Counted from the first letter of the stretch, positions 33,724 to 42,796 are shown. The stretch: DNA of 64,000 bases from Nitrospinia bacterium (GCA_029261715.1 JAJDAT010000005.1:294227-358226), one strand, 5' to 3'. The notes: generated by a model not told the origin, from the letters alone. Made by a program: numbers and translations.

Positions 33724-36147
33724 ATGATTGAAGATGATGAACTTCGAGAACTATTTAAATTAGAGAGCGAAGATCATATACAGGAAATGAACGAAGGGTT
33801 GCTCATCCTTGAAAAGCAACCCGATAACGTTGAAACCCTGGATATGGTTTACCGGAAGGCGCATGTTATAAAAGGCTCTGCCGTTATGGTCGGAGAAGAT
33901 GACATTGTGAAAATCGCTCATTTGATCGAAGAATATCTAGCGCTAGTAAAAGAAGGTAGAGCAAAATTCACTTCAAAAAAGTTTGATCTGATTTATGAAG
34001 GACTAGACGCCATCCGCCCATTAGTAAAAGAAGCGATTTATGGTGTCCCGGCAAATATAGATCTTGCTGCCGTTTTAGCGCGACTTGAATTTGGAGTAGA
34101 AGATCCATCCGATGTAGAGTCTCCAGTCGAAAGCCAGCCAGAAGTAGTCGAACCTGAAGAGCCTCCTGAACCGGAGATGGATGCAGAAATTGCTTCAGAC
34201 CCAGAGCTAGAAGATTTTTCCGAAGATAAAACGGCGGCGAAAATTTTCGAAGTGGAGCCACCTGCCAAGCCAGTAGAGGTTGTCGAAGCAAAAAGCGCAA
34301 ATAAAATTTCCAGAGCTTTGGACGCCGCAAATAAAATTTTACACAAAGAAAAAGAATCAAAAGTAGCCGCTTCTCCAACGGGAAAATATGTCATCGAAAC
34401 GGTGCGGGTCGATACAAATATATTAGATGACCTCATCACTCAAACAGGCGAGCTTACCGTAACCAAGTTGAAAATAGATAAGCGCTTTGAAGAGTTTGAA
34501 GAAATGTTATTTTCATTGGATGAATGGAGAAGAAAATCTTCCCACCGTAAACGGATTTTTGAAGAGCTAGCAAAAAGCTCTCAAAAAAACGTAGACGGCG
34601 AAAATAAAGAGCTAATGGAGATGAAAGGTATATGGGAGGAAGAAGGAGAGTTCTTCGACAAAGTTTCAAACTATTTGGAAAGTTTTAAGAACAATGGTTA
34701 TGAGGATAATACGAGACTAGAGTTTATTTCTAAAAACCTCGATGCAGGGATTCGAAAAATACGTTTAGTGCAATTGTCTACAATATTCAATTTGTTTCCC
34801 AGAACAGTGCGGGATTTGTCCAGGCAAACTGGTAAAGAAATAGAATTAATTATCGAAGGTGGCGAAACCACGGCAGATAAACGGATCGTGGAAGAAATTA
34901 AAGATCCGTTAATACATATTATTAGAAACTCCATCGATCACGGAATTGAAACGCCGGAAGATAGAGAAGCCGCAGGTAAACCCTCCTTAGGTATCATTGA
35001 GTTAAAGGCTTATCAAACCGCAACCTCAATCATGATAGAAGTTTCAGATAACGGACGCGGACTCGATATAGAATCCATTAAAAAAACCGCCATCAAACGA
35101 AAAGTTTGCTCGCCGGAAGCGTTAGAAATAATGAGTTCAAATCAAATACAGGAGCTCATTTTCACACCGGCTTTTTCAACAAGCAAAATCGTTACAGAAA
35201 TTTCTGGGCGGGGCATCGGCATGGATATCGTTAAAAAGACGGTGGAAAATTTAAAAGGAAAAATAAAACTAACCTCTTCGCCAGGTGTAGGGTGTACCTT
35301 TCAATTTTCATTGCCATTTACGTTAGCGACTATCAAGTCCCTCATAGCAGTTGTCGATGGCGTCAGTTATGCGATGCCTACAGATTTTATATCCGCAATG
35401 GTGACGGTTAAAAAAGAAGATATCTATCCGCTCGAAGGTAGGCAGACAATCAACTTTAACAATAAACCGCTGTCAGTCGTTTATTTATTCGATTTATTGG
35501 AGCTAGAGGGAGAGCGTGATAAAGAGTCGAAAGAAAAACCCTGTATTATTATCTCTTCTGGAGATAGCACGGTTGGGCTTTTTGTTGATTCCTTAATCGG
35601 CGACCAAGAAATTGTTTTAAAACCTCAATGCAAAATTTTAAAACGCGTTCGTAATATTTCAGGAGCTTCCATATTAGGGACAGGAGAAGTGTGCAAAGTA
35701 TTGAACCCGTTGGATTTAATTAAGTCCGCTAGTAAACAGAATTGGGGAGCGGGTATAGCGTTAGAAATTGAAACGGATACTACAAAGAAACGATTGCTTT
35801 TAGCGGAAGATAGTTTGACCGTTCGCGCGCAGGAAAAGAAAATTCTTGAAAAAGCTGGTTACGAGGTTATTGCGGCGGTGGATGGACTAGACGCTTTTAA
35901 TAAACTTAAACTGCATAAATTTGACGGCGTTGTTTCCGATGTTGAAATGCCCAATATGACGGGGCTTGCGTTAGCCGAAAACATCCGAAAGAGTAAAGAG
36001 TATGCCGACCTTCCAATTGTTTTGGTGACGTCGTTAGCGAAAGACGAAGACAAAGCAAGAGGAGTCAAAGCGGGCGCTAATGCCTACATCACAAAAGGTT
36101 CTTTTGACCAAAAAGTTCTTTTAGAAGTTTTGGATAATTTAATATAG
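33724..36147 (+). CDS. cheA: CheA histidine kinase fused to a response-regulator domain
   Basis: 807 residues: HPt domain (1-~110, phosphorylated His47 in RKAHVIKGSA), an acidic Pro/Glu-rich linker (~125-180), a dimerisation domain (~220-370, with a charged insertion), an HATPase domain (DPLIHIIRNSIDHGIE, NGRGLD, GRGIGMDIV), a CheW-like domain (~545-675) and a C-terminal receiver (~685-805, SDVEMPNMTG, phosphoacceptor Asp). The fused receiver is the FrzE/WspE arrangement. No separate cheY or cheZ is present in the window, so the output may be the fused receiver or a distant protein. Confidence 0.94.
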   Translation: MIEDDELRELFKLESEDHIQEMNEGLLILEKQPDNVETLDMVYRKAHVIKGSAVMVGEDDIVKIAHLIEEYLALVKEGRAKFTSKKFDLIYEGLDAIRPLVKEAIYGVPANIDLAAVLARLEFGVEDPSDVESPVESQPEVVEPEEPPEPEMDAEIASDPELEDFSEDKTAAKIFEVEPPAKPVEVVEAKSANKISRALDAANKILHKEKESKVAASPTGKYVIETVRVDTNILDDLITQTGELTVTKLKIDKRFEEFEEMLFSLDEWRRKSSHRKRIFEELAKSSQKNVDGENKELMEMKGIWEEEGEFFDKVSNYLESFKNNGYEDNTRLEFISKNLDAGIRKIRLVQLSTIFNLFPRTVRDLSRQTGKEIELIIEGGETTADKRIVEEIKDPLIHIIRNSIDHGIETPEDREAAGKPSLGIIELKAYQTATSIMIEVSDNGRGLDIESIKKTAIKRKVCSPEALEIMSSNQIQELIFTPAFSTSKIVTEISGRGIGMDIVKKTVENLKGKIKLTSSPGVGCTFQFSLPFTLATIKSLIAVVDGVSYAMPTDFISAMVTVKKEDIYPLEGRQTINFNNKPLSVVYLFDLLELEGERDKESKEKPCIIISSGDSTVGLFVDSLIGDQEIVLKPQCKILKRVRNISGASILGTGEVCKVLNPLDLIKSASKQNWGAGIALEIETDTTKKRLLLAEDSLTVRAQEKKILEKAGYEVIAAVDGLDAFNKLKLHKFDGVVSDVEMPNMTGLALAENIRKSKEYADLPIVLVTSLAKDEDKARGVKAGANAYITKGSFDQKVLLEVLDNLI

Positions 36148-37188
36148 ATGTCAGTGATTAAACTACTGTTAGTAGACGATTCCCCGTTAGCGATCCATTC
36201 TCTGAAGAAGATTTTTTCTCAGTGTGAAGAGATTACCGTGATTGGCACAGCGACCAACGGTAAAGAAGCTTTAAGCCTCATACCCAAATTAAATCCAGAC
36301 GTTATTTGCACCGATTATTATATGCCCGTCATGAACGGTTTAGAACTGACTAAAGAAATTATGAGCCAATCCCCCAGGCCGATATTAATTTTGAGCGCTT
36401 TTGCCAGTAAGGATGAAGATCTTATTTTTAAAGTAGTGAATGCGGGCGCTATAGAAGTTTTTCCAAAATCCAATCAAACGGATGTGGAAAAAAATAAAAT
36501 TTATTCTAGAGATTTAATTAATAAAATTAAAATTCTTGCGGGAGTCGTCCCATTTAAAAAACGAGACAAAACAAAAGATTTAACTCAAAAGCCTCTGGCG
36601 CCGGTAAATGTTGAACGTAAAAGAGGAGTAAGAATATTAGCGGTAGGCGCTTCAACAGGTGGACCAAACGTATTAGAAACTATCTTCTCTGACTTGCCGG
36701 TAAATTATCCAATACCCATTGTTTGTGCGCAACATATTGGGAACGAGTTTTTAGAAAATTTTATTAGTTGGCTCAACACGTTATGCCATTTAAACGTGCG
36801 CACCGCTTCAGATGGAGAATATCCGTCGCCAGGGAATATTTATTTTCCGAAAAAAGGTCATCAATTAGAAATAGACCAAAATGGTAAATTCCACCACAAG
36901 CCCGAAAAAAAAGAAGACCTGAACTGTCCTTCCATTAATATTTTGCTTTCATCAGTCGCAAACTATTATGGGGATTCTTGTGTAGGAGTTCTTTTAACTG
37001 GGATTGGAAGCGATGGGGCTAAAGCGATGGCTGAAATTGCAGCAAGAGGAGGCATAACAATCGCCCAAAGCGAAGCGACCTGCACTGTGTATGGCATGCC
37101 GAAAGAAGCCGTCGCCTGCGCCAAGATCCAGCATGTATTCTCTCCAGATCAAATCCACGACAAATTTTTATCTCTCGGTAATCAATAA
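36148..37188 (+). CDS. cheB: CheB receptor methylesterase
   Basis: 346 residues: receiver (1-120, Asp10/Asp11, phosphoacceptor Asp56 in CTDYYMP) and methylesterase domain with the serine in AVGASTGGPNVL, the histidine in CAQHIGNEF and the aspartate in GIGSDGAKAM. It begins on the base after the cheA stop codon, so the genes are coupled. It reverses CheR methylation under control of CheA. Complete and of normal length. Confidence 0.94.
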   Translation: MSVIKLLLVDDSPLAIHSLKKIFSQCEEITVIGTATNGKEALSLIPKLNPDVICTDYYMPVMNGLELTKEIMSQSPRPILILSAFASKDEDLIFKVVNAGAIEVFPKSNQTDVEKNKIYSRDLINKIKILAGVVPFKKRDKTKDLTQKPLAPVNVERKRGVRILAVGASTGGPNVLETIFSDLPVNYPIPIVCAQHIGNEFLENFISWLNTLCHLNVRTASDGEYPSPGNIYFPKKGHQLEIDQNGKFHHKPEKKEDLNCPSINILLSSVANYYGDSCVGVLLTGIGSDGAKAMAEIAARGGITIAQSEATCTVYGMPKEAVACAKIQHVFSPDQIHDKFLSLGNQ

Positions 37189-37195
37189 GACCCAA

Positions 37196-37272
37196 AAACT
37201 GTTACCCTGAGTTTCTCGAAGCGCTGTCGCTTTGCAGTTTTTCTTCTGTGTACTTCTGTGGCGAATCTGCTT
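37196..37272. repeat. Dispersed intergenic repeat
   Basis: Between cheB and the convergent AlkD-like gene: modules TACCCTGAGTTTCTCGAAGC and TTCTTCTGTGTACTTCTGTG, also seen near 44990 and 45050. It may end both transcripts; no simple T-run terminator is visible. Confidence 0.55.
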
Positions 37273-37279
37273 CGGAGAC

Positions 37280-38410
37280 CTATTCAATATCCAACTCAAA
37301 CGTCTTGCTCCCTAAAGAAATCCCGTTAACCAAAATTTCCACCTTATGCGTCCCCGGATAATAAACACGAGTCGTGATTTTTTTCATAGGATGTTTTTTT
37401 TGTGACTCCAGCGTAGCAAGCGGCGCCAGCGTCGTCGTCTTCCATTTGAAAACTTTGGGCGAAGAGCCGCCATTAGCTTTACGATGATGAATTGCGTAAT
37501 CAATAATCAAAGGCTGAGCTTTTTTAGAAGTCGAAGTTAGCGATACTTCAAAAAGTAAAGCCTCGCCAAAGTCCACGCGCGCAGTCAAAACGCTAAATTT
37601 ATTAAGCTTAACGTTAGGCGAACCATAACCCAAAGCCTTCAGGGTTTTCTGATGCCCCTGTTTAATCAGTGTTCGGCAAGCGTGTCGCACCAACCGTTCT
37701 CTATCCTTACCAGCCTCGTTAAGCCACTGCTTGGCAATCTTCGCAACCGTATCAGGATGATCCTTAGCGATATCGTTAAGATTGTTAGCGACAGAGCGAC
37801 GCACATATTCCTCTTTGTCATCCTTAAGCGCTTCAAGCAGAGGTAAAAGAGGACTCGGATCTTTTATGAAAGAAGGTAACTGCATTCCCCAGGGTAGGCG
37901 TGGACGAGAACCTTCAGAAACCAGGCGACGAACATGGTGATTAGGATCGCGCGACCATTTTTTAAGAACCGATAATGTGCGCTTCGGTTCTTTGAGCAAG
38001 AAGAATCGAATGCCAAACTCAGAGCTGGACCGCTTGGTCAATTCTTTGAAGAGCGTCATAGAGAGGTCAAAATGTTCAAGGCCATAAAGACCGACATAAT
38101 CAACCATAGGCATAATGGACCAACCTACCAAACCCTGATCGTCTACATCAGCCCAATTGACGTCGATATCCTCCTCAGGTCCAAGACTAGCCAGCATGAT
38201 CTCCCCAGCCTTGTTAAAATCCTCCGGCAGGAAAGTTTTAAGAGAGTCAGTTATTTGCGCCGAGCGTTCTTTAAGCTCTAGAGCGTCCAGATTTTTCGAG
38301 GCAGATTTCACAAAACCCGCGTGATCAAATCCCGGCCAAGCCTTGGCAAAATGATCCCCCATGCCTTTGATGAGTTTTTTACTAAAGAAATTTTTAAATG
38401 GTTCGGTCAT
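37280..38410 (-). CDS. AlkD-like HEAT-repeat DNA alkylation repair protein
   Basis: 376 residues, predominantly helical, with HEAT-like repeats in residues ~150-270 (DPNHHVRRLVSEGSRPRLPWG, EEYVRRSVANNLNDIAKDHPD). HHVRRxxSEGxRPRLPWG is a strong signature of the AlkD-related family. AlkD proteins excise alkylated bases without flipping them. The C-terminal ~100 residues form a beta-rich extra part found in some family members. Whether it is an active glycosylase is not shown by the sequence. Confidence 0.85.
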   Translation of the reverse strand: MTEPFKNFFSKKLIKGMGDHFAKAWPGFDHAGFVKSASKNLDALELKERSAQITDSLKTFLPEDFNKAGEIMLASLGPEEDIDVNWADVDDQGLVGWSIMPMVDYVGLYGLEHFDLSMTLFKELTKRSSSEFGIRFFLLKEPKRTLSVLKKWSRDPNHHVRRLVSEGSRPRLPWGMQLPSFIKDPSPLLPLLEALKDDKEEYVRRSVANNLNDIAKDHPDTVAKIAKQWLNEAGKDRERLVRHACRTLIKQGHQKTLKALGYGSPNVKLNKFSVLTARVDFGEALLFEVSLTSTSKKAQPLIIDYAIHHRKANGGSSPKVFKWKTTTLAPLATLESQKKHPMKKITTRVYYPGTHKVEILVNGISLGSKTFELDIE

Positions 38411-38481
38411 ATCAAAGTGTTATTTTAAGTTTGTAGAATTAAACCTTAATCAAAAGTTTGTGTAGTTAAAATCAGTCTTCA

Positions 38482-38541
38482 TTGCATGTCTTCCTGAGGC
38501 GATATTTTAATATCGGCGAAGGATCTCGCTCCGATTTATTT
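38482..38541. repeat. Dispersed intergenic repeat with hairpin
   Basis: GTCTTCCTGAGGCGATATTT then AATATCGGCGAAGGATCTCGC: the GATATTTTAATATC core is a perfect hairpin. Almost the same unit recurs at 46278-46327. Confidence 0.7.
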
Positions 38542-38707
38542 TTTTATCTTCTAAAAAAAAAACGAAATATTAGAATAATTTATCGACGTATTGATTCTAA
38601 AGGAGTTAGTCAAATCGCTCAACAAAATTAAAATGGCTCGCGCCCTTTGTTTTACTAAACTTATACGCCTAAATTGCCGAAAAGAAACCATTAGACGTAT
38701 TAATTTA

Positions 38708-39277
38708 ATGGGGGACGGTACGGTGAAGACGAAGAGAAATATGATTTCCGTTTTAATGTTGTTAGGACTATGGACAATTTTAGTTGCCGGCAGTTGGGTC
38801 AGGCCAACTTTTACAGAACCGGCAATGCCCAAAGATTGGAGACTGCCAACAGTAGAAGAACTAAAATATAATTGGAAGTGGACCGAAGCGGAAATTAAGA
38901 AAAACTTACGAGTGTTCGCCGATTTCAATGGCGACGGATTAAAAGACGAAGCAAAATTGATGGTGAAGAACAACGGTTCCGCGATAGGATTGTTAGTGGT
39001 ATTTTCTTCGAGAGGCGAAGAAAAAAATTGGATCTTATTGGATTCAGGATATCCAACAGCCATGCAGAAATACAGAATTTCGTCTAAAAAGCCTAGCGTT
39101 TACCAAGTTTCTTGCAGAATAAGAAGGCCGTGCCTTTTATGCGAAAAGAAAGAACCTTGTAATAAAGGGATAAGGCACATTTCGATCAAGACACCAACGA
39201 TTGTGGTCAACGATAGAGACATCTTTATTTGGAATAAAAAGCGATCAACATTCGTAGAACTTTTAAATTACTCATAA
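38708..39277 (+). CDS. Membrane-anchored or secreted hypothetical protein
   Basis: About 190 residues from ATG 38708; a GTG at 38723 with GGGGG eight bases upstream gives a more typical signal-anchor start (KTKRNMISVLMLLGLWTILVAG). The mature part has a calcium-loop-like DFNGDGLKDEA and a cluster of cysteines (CRIRRPCLLCEKKEPC). No family recognised. Still longer open-frame extensions upstream (to 38591) look non-coding because they precede the signal sequence. Confidence 0.65.
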   Translation: MGDGTVKTKRNMISVLMLLGLWTILVAGSWVRPTFTEPAMPKDWRLPTVEELKYNWKWTEAEIKKNLRVFADFNGDGLKDEAKLMVKNNGSAIGLLVVFSSRGEEKNWILLDSGYPTAMQKYRISSKKPSVYQVSCRIRRPCLLCEKKEPCNKGIRHISIKTPTIVVNDRDIFIWNKKRSTFVELLNYS

Positions 39278-39331
39278 GGCAGAAAAAGTTTTAGCAAAAT
39301 TGTTACACTGTGCAACTGACTGGCTTTGTCA

Positions 39332-39494
39332 GTTAATTGATCAAGGAACTAGCTCAACGATTGCTCGAAGTAAAACCTTGCGCTAAGTTATCCTCTAACT
39401 CGCCGTCATCCTTGAGGAGCCCTGAAGGGGCGACGAAGGATCTAGGTTTATTTTTCCGCTTGTTCCTTAGAAATCCGTCGAAGTACGACCACCT
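39332..39494. repeat. Dispersed intergenic repeat
   Basis: Modules TTGATCAAGGAACTA, GTCATCCTTGAGGAGCCC, CGACGAAGGATCTAGG and AATCCGTCGAAGTACGACCACC. The GAGCCCTGAAGGGGC part forms a hairpin. It separates the 38708 gene from the convergent 39495 gene. Confidence 0.65.
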
Positions 39495-40091
39495 CTAATC
39501 TTTTGATTTATCATCCACTCGAAACTGCATAATATTTCGTAGAGCAAGACGAATCCCTTCGAGACGAGCGACAGAAATGGAACTCCACAGATCGCTATTA
39601 AGGATTTTGATTTGATTAATGGTTTCAAACTTTTCCTTAACGGGCTCCAAGTCGACAGGTAACTGATCAACCAAGATAGCGATAATCGTTTTAAAATCTT
39701 TAAACTTTTCAGAATTTTTTAAAAGCTCGATTTGCGAAAGAGCGACGACCATATCAAACTCGTAAGCGCTAGCATGATCTTGTAACTCGATGCATTGCAT
39801 AAGAGGAGCAATATCGTGACGCAAGGTTTTAGAAGTCTGGATCGAAAATTGGTTTAACGTTTCCAGGTCTTTTAGCTTTTGCATCTCCTCCCACTTCTCC
39901 TTCGACGAAATAGATTCTTCCGTCAGTAAAGCAAGATCCTTTGCGATTAAATCGACCGCCAGATTAAACCCCTTAGTATCATTAATTTGAAAAGCCGCCT
40001 CAGCCAAACTCAGACGAGTTTCGAAAATCTGTTGCATCAGCGATTTATCATTACCAGATTGAGCTTCTTCAGAATTTTGTTTTAATGACAT
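39495..40091 (-). CDS. Hypothetical helical protein
   Basis: 198-residue acidic, all-helical protein without signal peptide or membrane segment. Leu, Glu and Asp rich heptad-like stretches suggest a helical bundle or coiled coil. I recognise no family. Its stop lies directly at the end of a repeat block; upstream is ~245 bases of plain intergenic sequence shared with the divergent gene at 40338. Confidence 0.7.
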   Translation of the reverse strand: MSLKQNSEEAQSGNDKSLMQQIFETRLSLAEAAFQINDTKGFNLAVDLIAKDLALLTEESISSKEKWEEMQKLKDLETLNQFSIQTSKTLRHDIAPLMQCIELQDHASAYEFDMVVALSQIELLKNSEKFKDFKTIIAILVDQLPVDLEPVKEKFETINQIKILNSDLWSSISVARLEGIRLALRNIMQFRVDDKSKD

Positions 40092-40337
40092 AGGTTGGGT
40101 ATTTGATAGGACGTTTCAGTTAAACGTGATGAGCCAAATTATTAAAGTTCTATATTGATTACGCTAATTATTAGGCAGATATTATATGTGGGTTAACCAT
40201 TGATAAGCAAATAGGGAATATTTACGATGCAAACTCGATCTACAATTTGAAACAGAAGAATTAAACTCCGCAGATTCAAATATTAGATTTATAATGAGAG
40301 TGTCAGCAAACCGCATGCACAGAGGAGACTTACGAAA

Positions 40338-40628
40338 ATGAAATTAGACATTTCTACAATATGGATTGTAACGTCAGTCTACCATAGCCCCTCTACATTT
40401 GACGATGTAGAAGAAGCTTTAGACGAGGCAGTTTATAGATTAAAAGATCCGATGGAAGCAGAATTGAAATCCGGCGATTATGGAAGGGAAAACATAGTAG
40501 ACGTTCAATGGGCTTACATTCGAGATAAAGGGCCAGGCTCTTCAAAAAAAGTTTCACTACAGAGATTAACAGACCATCTTGAAAACTACCGTAAGGAAGT
40601 TTGTCCAGATATGCCGTCCTATACATAG
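40338..40628 (+). CDS. Small hypothetical protein
   Basis: 96-residue soluble protein starting MKLDISTIWIVTSVYHSP, preceded by GAGGAGA at 40320-40326, a good ribosome-binding site. The pattern VYHSPSTFDDVEEALDEAVYRLKDP suggests a small alpha/beta domain. No named family recognised. Monocistronic. Confidence 0.7.
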   Translation: MKLDISTIWIVTSVYHSPSTFDDVEEALDEAVYRLKDPMEAELKSGDYGRENIVDVQWAYIRDKGPGSSKKVSLQRLTDHLENYRKEVCPDMPSYT

Positions 40629-40637
40629 AGAAAATAA

Positions 40638-40745
40638 AAAATTGCCCCACTAAGCAAAGTCGAAGGGGCGAAGTATCTCGCCCCGATTAAATAGATTGTC
40701 ATGGTGAGCCTGTCGAACCACGACCACGACTAATTCTTCTGTGGC
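40638..40745. repeat. Dispersed intergenic repeat
   Basis: Modules CAAAGTCGAAGGGGCGAAG, TATCTCGCCCCGATTAAAT and GTGAGCCTGTCGAACCACGA followed by CCACGAC; the last is shared with 42150-42175. It lies between the 40338 gene and the convergent Doc gene. Confidence 0.7.
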
Positions 40746-40747
40746 GG

Positions 40748-41143
40748 CTAGACCTGCGCCGGTTGAACGTGTTTTTGAAACCACTCGACCAATTCATTTT
40801 CCGGTAACGTCCCATCGACTAATCCAAGAATAGTCACTACGCAGTCTTTGTCCGTTGCCGTTAGTTGATAACCGTTCTTTTCCAAAAAAATTTCAGCGGA
40901 AAGCAAAGCCATGCGTTTTTTACCGTCAACAAAAGGACGGTTTTGGGCAATTTCAAAAGCGTAAGCGGCGGCCAGCACAGCCGGATCAGAGCAAGCTTCA
41001 TCAGTGAACATGAGTCGAGGACGTTCTATACAGGAATCCAGTAGTTTGGTATTACTGATTCCGTCAGGTCCGCCATGTTCAGAAAGTTGTTCACCGTGGA
41101 TGGCCAATATAAGATCTTTTGATAACCAGTCATAACCAATCAT
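40748..41143 (-). CDS. Doc/Fic-family death-on-curing toxin with altered motif
   Basis: 131 residues. Fic/Doc fold with GGPDGISNTKLLDSC early and a core motif RPFVDGKKRMALLSAEIF. In canonical Doc proteins the motif is HxFx(D/N)(A/G)NKR; here His is Arg69 and Asn is Lys75. Doc inactivates EF-Tu by phosphorylation. With these substitutions it may be weak or inactive, or a variant subfamily. It overlaps the AbrB-like antitoxin gene by four bases, the standard antitoxin-first order. Confidence 0.85.
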   Translation of the reverse strand: MIGYDWLSKDLILAIHGEQLSEHGGPDGISNTKLLDSCIERPRLMFTDEACSDPAVLAAAYAFEIAQNRPFVDGKKRMALLSAEIFLEKNGYQLTATDKDCVVTILGLVDGTLPENELVEWFQKHVQPAQV

Positions 41144-41361
41144 TTGGCAAGCTCCCGCAGAGCGGCTCTGCGTTTCTTCATCAATTTACGAGCGGCTTCC
41201 ATTTCTTTATCAAACTCAGGATCGTAAGGCGTGATCTTGTAACCTTCCGGAGTTTCAGTGATATAAACCGAATCGCCATTGCCAACTTTCATTTTATCCC
41301 GCGCTTCTTTTGGCAAAATCATTCCTACAGAATTCCCTATATTTGTGAGCTTCAATTCCAT
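41140..41361 (-). CDS. AbrB/MazE-type antitoxin
   Basis: 73 residues. The N-terminal ~45 form a SpoVT-AbrB swapped-hairpin DNA-binding domain (KLTNIGNSVGMILPKEARDKMKVGNGDSVYI), and the basic, helical C-terminus (EMEAARKLMKKRRAALRELAK) would bind the toxin. Promoter autoregulation is usual for this class. Upstream is a palindromic ATGTTATAACTGACGTTATAAC at about 41398-41418, which is probably its operator. Confidence 0.85.
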   Translation of the reverse strand: MELKLTNIGNSVGMILPKEARDKMKVGNGDSVYITETPEGYKITPYDPEFDKEMEAARKLMKKRRAALRELAK

Positions 41362-41396
41362 AAAATTTCAATCCAGTTCTAGTGAAAGGGGTTATA

Positions 41397-41419
41397 AATG
41401 TTATAACTGACGTTATAAC
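41397..41419. promoter_or_regulatory. Probable operator of the AbrB/Doc operon
   Basis: GTTATAAC occurs twice here (around 41399 and 41411), separated by TGAC, and a third partial copy TTATAA lies at 41391. The pair gives a symmetric site 36 or more bases upstream of the antitoxin start, the expected position for binding by an AbrB-type autorepressor. Confidence 0.55.
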
Positions 41420-41457
41420 ATTTTCACGGAGTTAGCAAGTCAAAAAATAGAGATTTT

Positions 41458-41622
41458 TACTGTGAGGTTCTTGCAGAATGGAAGAATCTAGCTTTGAACT
41501 TTGCTACTACTCGCCTTACTTTCGGAGTTTATCCGAAGTTTATACTGAGCTTGTCGAAGTACTGGTCGAAGGGCGTTCGGAGCTTGTGCTGAACTTGCCG
41601 AAATATTCTTCTACGGCTATAA
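41458..41622. repeat. Dispersed intergenic repeat
   Basis: Modules GAATGGAAGAATCTAGC, ACTCGCCTTACTTTCGGAG, TTTATCCGAAG, CTGAGCTTGTCGAAG and GGTCGAAGGGCG. The same order of modules is found at 42905-42985 and 46100-46200. It separates the two toxin-antitoxin operons. Confidence 0.7.
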
Positions 41623-41625
41623 AAC

Positions 41626-41850
41626 TTACTTTATTTTATTAAACTCTTCTAGAGAGAGCCCAGAGTCTTTAACTATTCTAGCTAGCGTGCCTTTTTTTAG
41701 CGGAGTATGGAGAGGAACGGTGACTTTAATAATTTCATCTTCAAAGGATTTTTCTAATCTTACATGAGACCCTTTTTGACGAATTGCAATAAACCCGACT
41801 TGCTTAAGTTTTTTAATGGTTTCTAAGCCAGATAGTACAGGAAGTTTCAT
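41626..41850 (-). CDS. hicA: HicA-family toxin (mRNA interferase)
   Basis: 74 residues with the double-stranded RNA-binding-like HicA fold: LSGLETIKKLKQVGFIAIRQKGSHVRL, with the catalytic His in KGSHVRL, then VTVPLHTPLKKGTLARIVKDSGLSLEEF. HicA cleaves mRNAs when free of its antitoxin. It overlaps hicB by four bases and is the second gene, so the order is antitoxin first. Confidence 0.92.
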   Translation of the reverse strand: MKLPVLSGLETIKKLKQVGFIAIRQKGSHVRLEKSFEDEIIKVTVPLHTPLKKGTLARIVKDSGLSLEEFNKIK

Positions 41851-42047
41851 AGGGTAAGTTCGATTTTTTCCCCTTCAAACTCGATGAGTTCATTGGTGTC
41901 GGCTTCCAAGTAAAGTTCAATTGCTTCTTTGATATTTTCTAAAGCTTCTTCCTTCGAATCGCCTTCAGAAATACATCCCCTTAGGGAAGGTACATAAGCG
42001 GTAAAGCCACCTTCATCGGCAGGTTCTAATACGATGGTGAGTTTCAT
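41847..42047 (-). CDS. hicB: HicB-family antitoxin
   Basis: 66 residues: the partial RNase H-like HicB fold, with EGGFTAYVPSLRGCISEGDSKEEALENIKEAIELYL, its hallmark. It lacks the C-terminal DNA-binding domain of longer HicB proteins, so autoregulation may need another factor. Coupled to hicA by a four-base overlap (ATGA). Confidence 0.92.
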   Translation of the reverse strand: MKLTIVLEPADEGGFTAYVPSLRGCISEGDSKEEALENIKEAIELYLEADTNELIEFEGEKIELTL

Positions 42048-42142
42048 TTATTAATACCTTAATCTTATAGAATAGATACGTTATAGGTCAATTGTATGCT
42101 ACTTAAAAATTATAATCTAAATTAGTTTTTAATAAATAAAAA

Positions 42143-42265
42143 ACTATTGCAGTGAGCCTGTCGAACCACGACCACCACTTGCCTTTATCTTTCGGAGTTT
42201 ATCCTGAGCTCAGTCGAAGGGCGTTCTCTGCGGTAGAAGCTTAAGGAGTGCCCCGATTCAATAAA
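42143..42265. repeat. Dispersed intergenic repeat
   Basis: Modules GTGAGCCTGTCGAACCACGA, TTTCGGAGTTTATCCTGAGC, CAGTCGAAGGGCG and GTGCCCCGATT. Between hicB and the convergent-side hypothetical gene at 42308. Confidence 0.65.
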
Positions 42266-42307
42266 ACAAATTCTTTTTTCCTTTTGTATTTTCTGTATGT
42301 TCTGTAG

Positions 42308-42796
42308 CTAGGTTTCAGACGTATCCAGTTGAAAAGCCCCGCCACTGGCATCAGCCAAAGATTGCGCAAGTTTTTGGGAGACCTTCAAAGGTTTGCCGGG
42401 ATTTTTAGAAATTTGCAATTCGATGGAAGGATTTCTCGTAAGCTGCAATTTTAAGAAAGGAACCGAGATTTCCTTTTTTTTATCTTCGAGAGCGACAGGA
42501 ATATGAGTGATATCGCTCCACGGTATAAAAAGGGGAGGGTGCCACCACCGGTAAAGAAAAAAAACGTCAATGTAAAGTCCCACTTGGTTAGGTCCCAGAG
42601 TTAATCCACTTTTGTAGTTAGAGTTCCCCAGACAGGCAGTTTCCATGGTAAACCGTTTTCCAGAATAAGGAGTTCTAAGAGGATAGGACTCGGCCATAGA
42701 GTTCCAACCAGCCATTTTCGAATCGACAAAGCAGAATCCCGCCCAAAAACCAATGAATAAGATGGGAGTAATATAAGTAAATATAAGATCAAGCAT
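42308..42796 (-). CDS. Hypothetical membrane-anchored protein
   Basis: 162 residues: one N-terminal membrane helix (LIFTYITPILFIGFWAGFCFV), then a beta-rich cytoplasmic domain containing LGPNQVGLYIDVFFLYRWWHPPLFIPWSDI, a pattern that resembles PH-like bacterial domains. The function is unknown. It stands alone between two repeat blocks. Confidence 0.7.
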   Translation of the reverse strand: MLDLIFTYITPILFIGFWAGFCFVDSKMAGWNSMAESYPLRTPYSGKRFTMETACLGNSNYKSGLTLGPNQVGLYIDVFFLYRWWHPPLFIPWSDITHIPVALEDKKKEISVPFLKLQLTRNPSIELQISKNPGKPLKVSQKLAQSLADASGGAFQLDTSET

